This document shows positions 27,910 to 35,231 of a stretch of 35,829 bases of DNA, piece after piece. How positions within the stretch are numbered: position 1 is the first letter of the stretch; each line of letters begins with the position of its first letter. The DNA lies in assembly GCA_902526085.1 (NCBI GenBank), contig CABZJN010000012.1, forward strand, positions 1 to 35,829, given 5' to 3'. Under the pieces are notes generated by a model. It saw only the letters and a list, made by a program, of their open reading frames with translations, was not told the origin of the DNA and made no database searches. The position numbers and the translations under genes were made by a program. The DNA is from an uncultured Pelagibacteraceae bacterium. GTDB taxonomy: Bacteria > Pseudomonadota > Alphaproteobacteria > Pelagibacterales > Pelagibacteraceae.

Positions 27910-28797
27910 ATGTTTAAAGGTTCAAATGTAGCTTTAGTAACACCATTTAAAGGCGACAGTCTCGATGAGGAAACTTATGTTAAAATTATTAATTTTCATT
28001 TAGAAAATGGAACAAATGGGCTTGTGCCAGCTGGTACAACGGGTGAGTCTCCAACTCTTTCACATAGAGAACATGAAAAAGTTATTGAGTTATGCATACA
28101 AGAAGCAAAAGGAAAAATTCCTGTAATTGCAGGCACCGGATCAAATTCTACTACAGAGGCCATATCACTCACGGAGCACGCAGAAAAGGCAGGTGCAGAC
28201 GGCGCCTTGATAGTTACACCCTATTATAACAAACCCACTCAGGAGGGCTTATATCAGCATTACAAAGCCATAAATGATAAATGTGGCATACCAATCATAA
28301 TTTATAATATTCCTGGCAGATCAGTTATTGATATGACGGTAGATACTATGGCAAGATTATTTGAGCTGAAGAACATAGTTGGTGTTAAAGATGCAACTGG
28401 TGATTTGAATAGAGTAGATGAGACTTTCAAAAAAATTGGAAATGAATTTATCCAACTAACAGGTGAGGATGGTCTTGCTTATGAATATAATAAAAGAGGT
28501 GGCGTAGGTTGTATTTCTGTTACAGCCAACATAGCTCCAAAAATGTGTTCTGATATGCAAAAATTTTCAAAATCTCAGGATAAAGATGAGCAAAAAAAGG
28601 CTGAAGAGATAGATATAAAACTTCAACCTGTTCATAAATCTTTATTTATTGAGAGCAATCCATCACCAGTTAAATACGCAGCTAAATTGATCGGTCTCTG
28701 TGATGATAACGTGAGATTACCTTTAGTTACAGTTCTAGATGAAACCAAAGTTGAGGTAAAAAAAGCTCTTATGTCTGCCGAATTAATTAATGAATAA
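27910..28797 (+). CDS. dapA: 4-hydroxy-tetrahydrodipicolinate synthase
   Basis: DapA condenses pyruvate with aspartate semialdehyde, the first step committed to diaminopimelate and lysine. It is a TIM-barrel lyase with the Schiff-base Lys at about 160 (GVKDATGD) and the catalytic Tyr at about 132 (IIYNIPGRS). [14 protein letters not shown] and [12 protein letters not shown] are family signatures. The 295-residue length is standard. It is the first gene of the long plus-strand block, and its last eight bases overlap the smpB start. An AT-rich TATGAT (27894-27899) precedes the start. Confidence 0.97.
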   Translation: MFKGSNVALVTPFKGDSLDEETYVKIINFHLENGTNGLVPAGTTGESPTLSHREHEKVIELCIQEAKGKIPVIAGTGSNSTTEAISLTEHAEKAGADGALIVTPYYNKPTQEGLYQHYKAINDKCGIPIIIYNIPGRSVIDMTVDTMARLFELKNIVGVKDATGDLNRVDETFKKIGNEFIQLTGEDGLAYEYNKRGGVGCISVTANIAPKMCSDMQKFSKSQDKDEQKKAEEIDIKLQPVHKSLFIESNPSPVKYAAKLIGLCDDNVRLPLVTVLDETKVEVKKALMSAELINE

Positions 28798-29260
28798 AAA
28801 AACCATTCCTGGTTTGAAAATTATAACAATTAATAGAAAAGCATCCTTTAATTATTTTTTTAAAGAGATGTTTGAAGCAGGTATAGTTTTAAAGGGATCT
28901 GAAATAAAATCTGTAAGATCAGGTAAAATTAATATTGCAGATTCTTATGCTGTAGATAAAGATGGAGAAATTTTTTTGATTAATTCTCATATACCTATTT
29001 ATAAACAAGCTAGTTATTCAAATCATAATCCTTACTCAGAAAGAAAACTATTATTGAATAAAAGAGAAATTAATAAAATTATCGGTCGAATTCATGAAGA
29101 CGGTTTGACTATTGTGCCAACAAAAATGTATTTCAAAAAAGGAAAGGCAAAATTAGAGATTGCAGTAGCTAAAGGTAAAAAACAATTTGACAAAAGACTT
29201 ACAAAAAAAACAAGAGATTGGAACCGTGAAAAAGCAAGGTATATTAGAAAATCGAGTTAA
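28790..29260 (+). CDS. smpB: SsrA-binding protein
   Basis: SmpB binds tmRNA and brings it to stalled ribosomes for trans-translation. The beta-barrel core contains the motif [20 protein letters not shown] and [18 protein letters not shown], then [10 protein letters not shown]. The C-terminal tail [17 protein letters not shown] enters the empty mRNA channel. At 156 residues it is standard. It overlaps dapA by eight bases. The tail is also overlapped, in another frame, by the start of folK, so part of this DNA codes for two proteins. No tmRNA gene is in the window. Confidence 0.96.
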   Translation: MNKKTIPGLKIITINRKASFNYFFKEMFEAGIVLKGSEIKSVRSGKINIADSYAVDKDGEIFLINSHIPIYKQASYSNHNPYSERKLLLNKREINKIIGRIHEDGLTIVPTKMYFKKGKAKLEIAVAKGKKQFDKRLTKKTRDWNREKARYIRKSS

Positions 29261-29756
29261 TTTAGTCTATCTGGCGTTAGGTTCTAATCTAGGTGATAAG
29301 AAAAATAATCTTAATAACAGTATAGAATTAATTCAAAAAGAGGGAATCTTTTTAAAGAAGAGATCAAAATTTTATAGCACAAAATCATGGCCAAATGAAA
29401 ATTTTCCAAACTTTATTAATGCAATCATACTGATTGAAACAAAATTAAATATAAAAGAATTATTTTTAAAAATTAAAAAGATTGAAAAAAAAGTAGGTAG
29501 AACTAAGTCAATAAGAAATTATCCAAGAGTATGCGATATTGATATAATTGATTATAACGGTGAAATAATTCACAGAAAACTTGGAAATCATATACTAAAT
29601 ATTCCGCATAAAAGAATGCATAATAGAAATTTTGTTCTGTTTCCTTTATATGAATTAGATAAAAATTGGGTTCACCCTAAACTTAACAAAAACATAGTCA
29701 TTTTAATGTCAAATTTAACCTCATATCAGTTATTGGGTATTAAAATTGCCCAATAA
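29226..29756 (+). CDS. folK: 2-amino-4-hydroxy-6-hydroxymethyldihydropteridine pyrophosphokinase
   Basis: FolK (HPPK) pyrophosphorylates the pterin precursor in folate synthesis. The N-terminal motif [16 protein letters not shown], the [10 protein letters not shown] segment, [11 protein letters not shown] and the metal/ATP site [15 protein letters not shown] are all present, as is [16 protein letters not shown]. No ATG precedes the core. GTG 29226 is the best start (about 176 residues, overlapping smpB by 35 bases); a TTG at 29187 would overlap by 74. It lies between smpB and rsh, where rpoZ is commonly found in alphaproteobacteria. Confidence 0.9.
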   Translation: MKKQGILENRVNLVYLALGSNLGDKKNNLNNSIELIQKEGIFLKKRSKFYSTKSWPNENFPNFINAIILIETKLNIKELFLKIKKIEKKVGRTKSIRNYPRVCDIDIIDYNGEIIHRKLGNHILNIPHKRMHNRNFVLFPLYELDKNWVHPKLNKNIVILMSNLTSYQLLGIKIAQ

Positions 29757-29772
29757 AATGATATAAATAGTA

Positions 29773-31515
29773 ATGCTTAAATCTGAAGAATTAATAAATA
29801 AAGTAAAAAATTATAACAAGTTTCTTAATCCAGAAACTTTGTCAAAAGCCTATGATTTTGCTTTAAAGGCTCATGAAAAGCAAAAAAGAGATGAGGGCTC
29901 TCCATATATTATTCACCCAATAGCAGTTGCAAATATTTTAACAGAGTTAAAACTAGATAGCGCAACTATAGCCACTGGTTTACTTCATGACACAATTGAA
30001 GATACTCATGCGACTTATAATACAATAGAGGCAGAATTTGGAAAAGAGGTTGCTGATTTAGTTGATGGTGTCACAAAAATTTCTGAGTTTGAAAACCAGG
30101 CAATATCAAACTCTAAAGCAGAAAATTTTAGAAAATTAATACTAGCAACATCAAAAGACATCCGAGTTTTACTTGTGAAACTTGCGGATAGATTACACAA
30201 TATGCGCACCATCAAAGTTGTTGATAAAGAAAAGCAAATTAGAAAAGCAAAGGAAACTATGGAGATTTATGCACCACTTGCAGATAGGATGGGTATGCAT
30301 CGTATAAGAGATGAATTAGAAGATCTTTCTTTTGAAGTTCTTAATGAAGATGCAAGAAAATTGATAAAAGATAGATTAGATAAAATTAAAGAAAATAATC
30401 TAATTAACTTTAATAATATTTCTGATGAGTTTTTTGAAATACTTAAAATCAAAAATATAGAGCCAAAAATAGTTGGAAGAGAGAAAACTCCTTTCTCAAT
30501 TTGGAGAAAAATCCAAAAAAAAAGAACTTCTCTTGAACAAATAACAGACATAATTGGTTTCAGAATTATTTTAGATAATATTGAAGATTGTTATAAAGCT
30601 TTAGGAGTTTTCCATAGTAAATGGAATTGTATACCAGGTAAATTTAAAGATTATATTTCATCGCCAAAAATCAATAAATATCAATCATTACACACAGCTA
30701 TTATAGGACCAAATAAAAGACCAATTGAAATCCAAATAAGAACAAATCAAATGCATGAATTCGCAGAAAGAGGTATTGCCTCACACTGGAAATATAAATC
30801 ATCAGAAAAATTTAATTCTTTAACTTGGAAGGAGTATGATTGGTTAGCTGATTTAGTTGAAATTATTGATAAAAACGAGAATCCAGATGATTCTTACGAA
30901 TATACAAAACTTCAAATGTTTCAAGAAAACGCCTTTTGTTTCACACCAAAAGGATCAATTATTAAACTACCTAAAAATGCTACACCAATAGATTTTGCCT
31001 ATGCGGTCCATACACAAATCGGAGATGCTGCTGTTGGTTGCGAAATAAATGGAAATGAAAGCGCTTTGCAATCTATATTACGAAACGGGGATGTAGTTAA
31101 TATTATCACCTCTAAAAAAGCTTCACCCTCCTTACATTGGTTAACTAGCACCAAAACAGGCAAAGCTCGTGCTGCAATTAGACGTTATTGGCAGTACCGT
31201 GAAAACAGCAAACCAATTAAGGAAAAAAGATATAATACTACACTTTGGATATCTCTTCCTGATGAACCTGGAAAAATGGGTGATGTAACAACCATGATAG
31301 GTGAAAACTTTGTCAATATTTCAAGTGTAGAAATGGTAGAAAAACTCAATGGAAGGATTAATTTTAAATTTAATTTAATAATACATGACCTTAAGAACTT
31401 TACAAAATTGATAAGTGAACTAAAACAAAAAGAATATAAATTTAAAATTATAAGACACAAAAATAAAAAATATGCTTTCTTTAAAAAACTCTTTAGCAGT
31501 TTTAAGAAAAACTAA
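29773..31515 (+). CDS. rsh: Bifunctional (p)ppGpp synthetase/hydrolase, shortened Rsh (RelA/SpoT)
   Basis: The enzyme makes and degrades the stringent-response alarmone. The HD hydrolase domain (about 25-190) is intact: H48, H72-D73 in LLHDTIEDT and N143 in ADRLHNM. The synthetase domain (about 235-340) has TDIIGFRII, KFKD at 290-293 (the basic form usual in bifunctional enzymes) and the catalytic Glu319 in IEIQIRT; the usual PKxNGYQSLH reads PKINKYQSLH. TGS is at about 388-447 and ACT at about 489-560. Only about 40 residues separate TGS and ACT, against about 180 in E. coli SpoT, so the helical and zinc-finger/coiled-coil region is missing. Total length is 580 rather than 700-750. The end overlaps pyrE by 44 bases. 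Confidence 0.95.
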   Translation: MLKSEELINKVKNYNKFLNPETLSKAYDFALKAHEKQKRDEGSPYIIHPIAVANILTELKLDSATIATGLLHDTIEDTHATYNTIEAEFGKEVADLVDGVTKISEFENQAISNSKAENFRKLILATSKDIRVLLVKLADRLHNMRTIKVVDKEKQIRKAKETMEIYAPLADRMGMHRIRDELEDLSFEVLNEDARKLIKDRLDKIKENNLINFNNISDEFFEILKIKNIEPKIVGREKTPFSIWRKIQKKRTSLEQITDIIGFRIILDNIEDCYKALGVFHSKWNCIPGKFKDYISSPKINKYQSLHTAIIGPNKRPIEIQIRTNQMHEFAERGIASHWKYKSSEKFNSLTWKEYDWLADLVEIIDKNENPDDSYEYTKLQMFQENAFCFTPKGSIIKLPKNATPIDFAYAVHTQIGDAAVGCEINGNESALQSILRNGDVVNIITSKKASPSLHWLTSTKTGKARAAIRRYWQYRENSKPIKEKRYNTTLWISLPDEPGKMGDVTTMIGENFVNISSVEMVEKLNGRINFKFNLIIHDLKNFTKLISELKQKEYKFKIIRHKNKKYAFFKKLFSSFKKN

Positions 31516-32062
31516 TACTTTGTTAGATGGTCATTTTGTTTTGTCATCTGGACTACATTCACCTTCTTATGTACAATGTGCAAAATTACTAAGCTTTCCA
31601 AATAAATCTGAAAAATTTACTAAATCCTTAGCAAGTAAAATAAAAAAAACATTTAAAAATATTGATTTAATTCTTTCACCAGCGATGGGTGGAATTATAA
31701 TTGGTTATGAAATTGGGAAAGTCTTAAAAAAAGAAACAATCTTTTGTGAACGTGTTGAGGGTAATTTTAAGTTAAGAAGAGGTTTTTATATAAAAAAAAA
31801 ATCAAGAGTTTTAATTATTGAGGATGTTATAACTACAGGAAAATCAAGTTTAGAGTGTGCTAAATTAATAAAAAAATCTGGTGCAATTTTATTAGGATTC
31901 GCATGTTTAATTGACAGATCTAATAAGCAAACCTTAAAAATAAAAAAAAAAAAAATTATTTCACAAGTAAAATTAAAAATTCCAACTTATAAAAAAAAAA
32001 ATATTCCAGAAAGTTTAAATAAAATTCCAGTTACCAAACCTGGAAGTAGATTTTTAAAATGA
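31472..32062 (+). CDS. pyrE: Orotate phosphoribosyltransferase
   Basis: PyrE converts orotate and PRPP to orotidine monophosphate. The N-terminal helix leads into DGHFVLSSGLHSPSYVQ, with SPAMGGIIIGYEIG in the middle and the PRPP loop VLIIEDVITTGKSS at about residues 111-124. The length of 196 residues is normal. ATG 31472 is the only reasonable start because the conserved core begins a few residues later, so the 44-base overlap with the Lys-rich tail of rsh appears real. A 14-A run lies inside the coding region. The stop overlaps pdxJ by four bases. Confidence 0.95.
   Translation: MLSLKNSLAVLRKTNTLLDGHFVLSSGLHSPSYVQCAKLLSFPNKSEKFTKSLASKIKKTFKNIDLILSPAMGGIIIGYEIGKVLKKETIFCERVEGNFKLRRGFYIKKKSRVLIIEDVITTGKSSLECAKLIKKSGAILLGFACLIDRSNKQTLKIKKKKIISQVKLKIPTYKKKNIPESLNKIPVTKPGSRFLK
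31942..31955 (+). repeat. A14 homopolymer inside pyrE
   Basis: Fourteen consecutive A bases encode the end of an Ile codon and four Lys codons at about residues 157-161 of PyrE. It is among the longest homopolymers I noticed in the window. Such runs are prone to replication or transcription slippage, and to sequencing error, but the reading frame as given is intact to the end of the gene. Confidence 0.9.
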
Positions 32063-32778
32063 AAAAGAGGCTAGGGGTTAATATAGACCATGTTGCAACG
32101 TTGAGAAATGCTAGAGGTGAAAAACATCCTGATCCCTATACCGTAGCTTTAGATGTTTTAAAGGCTGGTGCAGATTCCATAACTATTCATTTAAGAGAGG
32201 ATAGGAGACATATTAAAGATATAGATTTAAAAATCCTATCATCAAATAAATTAATCCCTATTAATTTGGAAATAGCTTCTGACCCAAAAATGGTTAAAAT
32301 AGCACTTAAAAATAAACCTTCTTTCATTTGTCTTGTGCCTGAAAAAAGAAATGAAATTACCACCGAAGGTGGATTAAATTTAAAAAAAAATAAAAATAAA
32401 ATTAAAAAAATATTAGAAACTTTTAATAGTAATAATATTAGAACTAGCTTATTTATAAATCCATCTCTTCAAGATATAAAATTATCAAAAACTCTAGGAA
32501 GTAAATGTATAGAGATACATACAGGTAAGATTTCTAATAAAATAAAACAGAAAAAAAATTACTCAATAGAACTGAATAAAATTAAAAAATGTGCCATTTA
32601 TGCAAAAAAAATAGGTTTAGAGGTTCATGCTGGACATGGTATGGATTATAAGACAACAAAAATACTAAATAAGATAAAACAAATTGAGGAATTTAATATA
32701 GGCCATTTTATAATTGGAGAGTCAGTCTCCCATAGCATTTCAAAGGTAGTTAAACAATTTATTAAAATATTAAGATAA
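32059..32778 (+). CDS. pdxJ: Pyridoxine 5'-phosphate synthase
   Basis: PdxJ closes the ring of pyridoxine 5'-phosphate from 1-deoxyxylulose-5-phosphate and aminoacetone phosphate, the last ring-forming step of the DXP-dependent vitamin B6 route. The opening LGVNIDHVATLRNARGEKHP, SITIHLREDRRHI, CLVPEKRNEITTEGGL, and VHAGHGMDYKTT together with IGHFIIGES cover the entire TIM barrel. The 239-residue length is normal. It overlaps pyrE by four bases and acpS by one. The pdxJ-acpS-lepB-rnc order is typical of alphaproteobacteria. Confidence 0.97.
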   Translation: MKKRLGVNIDHVATLRNARGEKHPDPYTVALDVLKAGADSITIHLREDRRHIKDIDLKILSSNKLIPINLEIASDPKMVKIALKNKPSFICLVPEKRNEITTEGGLNLKKNKNKIKKILETFNSNNIRTSLFINPSLQDIKLSKTLGSKCIEIHTGKISNKIKQKKNYSIELNKIKKCAIYAKKIGLEVHAGHGMDYKTTKILNKIKQIEEFNIGHFIIGESVSHSISKVVKQFIKILR

Positions 32779-33167
32779 TGCATATTATAGGGAATGGTGT
32801 TGATATTATTAAAAATAGTAGAATAAATAATTCATTAAAAATTAAAGGTTTTTTAAATAGAATTTTTACAAAAAAAGAAATTCAACAAGCAAAAAAATTA
32901 AAAAATAAAGTTAATTTTTATGCAAAAAGATTTGCTGCAAAAGAGGCATTTGTTAAAGCAATTGGAACCGGCTTTAGGTCAGATATAAATTTTATAGATA
33001 TTGAAATTAAGAATTACAGGAACGGAAAGCCATATATTTCACTATCAAAAAAATTAAACAATTTTTTACAAAAAAAATTTAAAATACGAAAATATAAAGT
33101 CTTTTTATCACTTTCTGATGAGAAAGATTATTCAATAGCGTTTGTTGTTATAGATAAAAAAATATGA
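32778..33167 (+). CDS. acpS: Holo-[acyl-carrier-protein] synthase
   Basis: AcpS transfers 4'-phosphopantetheine from CoA to apo-ACP for fatty-acid synthesis. Both family motifs are visible: IGNGVDIIKNSRI near the N-terminus with the metal-binding Asp, and KRFAAKEAFVKAIGTGF with the metal-binding Glu. The 129-residue length is typical. The start overlaps the pdxJ stop by one base, and the stop overlaps the lepB start by four. Confidence 0.95.
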   Translation: MHIIGNGVDIIKNSRINNSLKIKGFLNRIFTKKEIQQAKKLKNKVNFYAKRFAAKEAFVKAIGTGFRSDINFIDIEIKNYRNGKPYISLSKKLNNFLQKKFKIRKYKVFLSLSDEKDYSIAFVVIDKKI

Positions 33168-33892
33168 AAAAAATAATTATTGAAAATCTTAAAACTATAA
33201 TTTACGCACTCATAATTGCTGTTTTAATAAGATCTATTTTGTTGCAACCTTTTTATATTCCCTCATCGTCAATGGAACCAAATTTATTAGTTGGAGATAG
33301 ACTTTTTGTAACCAAATTCACATATGGTTATAGCAAGCATTCCTTCCCTTTTAGCCCACCTGTATTTGAAAATCGTATTTTCACTGATAATCCTGAAAGA
33401 GGTGATGTAGCTGTGTTTAAAACGCCAGCAGATAATAGAACTGACTATATTAAGCGTGTTATAGGCTTGCCTGGTGATACAATTCAATTTATTAACGGTG
33501 ATCTTTACCTTAATGGAAATCAAATTTTAAAAACAATTAAATCAAAAAATATCACTAATTATTGTGGCAAATCAAAAATAAAAGTTAACACATTTGAGGA
33601 AAAACTTCCAAACGGTAAAGTTTATTTGGCATCATACAGAACAGATATTACTTTTGCTAACACTGATAAATACCTAGTTCCAAAAGACCATTTTTTTTTC
33701 TTAGGAGATAATAGGGATTGCTCAAAAGATAGTAGATTTTTGTCTGAAGTTGGGTATGTCCATAAAAATAATCTTGTGGGTAAAGCTCAAATACTTTTTT
33801 TTTCATCAGATCCATTTGTAGGAAGTATTGTTAAATTTTGGAATTGGAATGAAATATTAAGACTAAAAAGATTTTTTAAATTTATTGATTAA
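33164..33892 (+). CDS. lepB: Signal peptidase I
   Basis: LepB removes signal peptides from secreted proteins at the outer face of the inner membrane. One N-terminal membrane segment (about residues 9-28) is followed by the nucleophile Ser36 in IPSSSMEPNLLVGD and the general-base Lys97 in DYIKRVIGLPGD. The box FFLGDNRDCSKDSR near the C-terminus completes the set of motifs. The 242-residue length fits single-anchor alphaproteobacterial enzymes. It overlaps acpS and precedes rnc by two bases. Confidence 0.96.
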   Translation: MKKIIIENLKTIIYALIIAVLIRSILLQPFYIPSSSMEPNLLVGDRLFVTKFTYGYSKHSFPFSPPVFENRIFTDNPERGDVAVFKTPADNRTDYIKRVIGLPGDTIQFINGDLYLNGNQILKTIKSKNITNYCGKSKIKVNTFEEKLPNGKVYLASYRTDITFANTDKYLVPKDHFFFLGDNRDCSKDSRFLSEVGYVHKNNLVGKAQILFFSSDPFVGSIVKFWNWNEILRLKRFFKFID

Positions 33893-33894
33893 TT

Positions 33895-34560
33895 ATGAGC
33901 TCTCTAAAAAACCTTCAAAAAAAGATTAAAATTAATTTCAAAAATGAACAAATACTTTTAAGAGCTATTACTCATAAAAGTTATGATCCAAACAATAATT
34001 ATGAAAATCTTGAATTTTTAGGTGATAGAGTACTAGGACTTGTTGTTTCAAAAAAATTGTACGAGCTTTATCCAAATGAAAAAGTAGGGTCCCTAGATAA
34101 AAAATTAGCCTCTCTAGTCAATAAAAATAAATGTCTAGAAGTAGGTAATTCATTAAACCTTAAAGAATTTGTAATTACTGGTAATTCTAAAACGAGCAAA
34201 AATATGGTTGAAAATAAAATTATCTCAGATTGCTGTGAGGCATTAATAGGAGCCATTTATTTGGACAAAGGTTTCGAAGTTTCTAAAAGTTTTATTCTTA
34301 AATTATGGAAAAATTTAATAAATAATGCAGAAACAACTTTCATTGATGCCAAAACTCGACTTCAAGAGTATTCTTTAAAAACTTTTAAAATATTGCCTAT
34401 CTATAAATTAGTCTCTAACACAGGTCCAAGACATAAACCAAATTTTAAAGTTGGAGTAAAACTTAAAAATAGTAAATATATTTATGCTGTGGGATCTTCA
34501 AAGAAAAATGCAGAACAATCTGCAGCCTCAGAACTACTCAAAAAAATTAATCAAAAATGA
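33895..34560 (+). CDS. rnc: Ribonuclease III
   Basis: RNase III cuts double-stranded RNA in rRNA processing and mRNA decay. The signature NLEFLGDRVLGLVV (about residues 38-51) and the second metal-site segment DCCEALIGAIYLDKG (about 112-126) define the endonuclease domain. A dsRNA-binding domain follows at about 155-220 (RLQEYSLK through KKNAEQSAASELL). The 221-residue length is normal. It overlaps recO by four bases; the era gene that commonly lies between them is not present here. Confidence 0.97.
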   Translation: MSSLKNLQKKIKINFKNEQILLRAITHKSYDPNNNYENLEFLGDRVLGLVVSKKLYELYPNEKVGSLDKKLASLVNKNKCLEVGNSLNLKEFVITGNSKTSKNMVENKIISDCCEALIGAIYLDKGFEVSKSFILKLWKNLINNAETTFIDAKTRLQEYSLKTFKILPIYKLVSNTGPRHKPNFKVGVKLKNSKYIYAVGSSKKNAEQSAASELLKKINQK

Positions 34561-35231
34561 ATTGGCAAGATAAAGGATACTTATTATCTTTAAATAAATA
34601 TAATGAAAATTCATCAATAGCTGAATTCTTCACTGAAAATAACGGAAAAATAGTTGGTGTAATTTTTGGTTCAACATCAAAAAAGATTAAGAGTTATTTA
34701 TTAATAGGTAATAAATTTCACATAAATTCGAAAATTAAAGAGGATGGCAGACTTAGTTATCTAAAAGTTGAAATAGATGAAATAAAAACTCCTGTTTATT
34801 TAGAAAATAAAAAAAAATTATTTTGTATTATATATTGTATGAATTTGATTAAAACTCTGACTGCTGAAAATGAGAATAATATTGAAATATATAATCTTTT
34901 AGAAAAATTATTCAAAATAATTGAACTCGATACTTGGCTCATTGAATTTTTATATTTAGAGTTAAATATACTAAAGTCTGTTGGATACGATATTAACTTT
35001 AAAGATTATGTAGTTGATAAAAGTATTAATGGTAAAACTAAATATGTTGTAGACTCAAGTCAAAAAATCATACCAAATTTTCTAATAGATAAAAACATCA
35101 GTCCTGAAAGTTCAAAAGATATATATAGTGGCTTTTCCATAGTTGGAGATTTTTTGGATAAAACAATTATCAAACCTAATAACAAGAATTATCCATCTTC
35201 AAGGAATGATTTCGTTAATTTGTTAAAATAA
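34557..35231 (+). CDS. recO: DNA repair protein RecO
   Basis: RecO works with RecR to load RecA on SSB-covered single-stranded DNA in the RecF pathway. The N-terminal OB-fold begins MNWQDKGYLLSLNKYNENSS and continues with ENNGKIVGVIFGSTS; the remainder is helical with LLEKLFKIIELDTWLIEFLYLEL. The protein has 224 residues. Family identity is moderate, but position after rnc supports it. The four-Cys zinc site of many RecO proteins is absent: the expected region reads YDINFKDYVVDKSINGKTKY without Cys. The stop exactly abuts hemB on the other strand. Confidence 0.88.
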   Translation: MNWQDKGYLLSLNKYNENSSIAEFFTENNGKIVGVIFGSTSKKIKSYLLIGNKFHINSKIKEDGRLSYLKVEIDEIKTPVYLENKKKLFCIIYCMNLIKTLTAENENNIEIYNLLEKLFKIIELDTWLIEFLYLELNILKSVGYDINFKDYVVDKSINGKTKYVVDSSQKIIPNFLIDKNISPESSKDIYSGFSIVGDFLDKTIIKPNNKNYPSSRNDFVNLLK

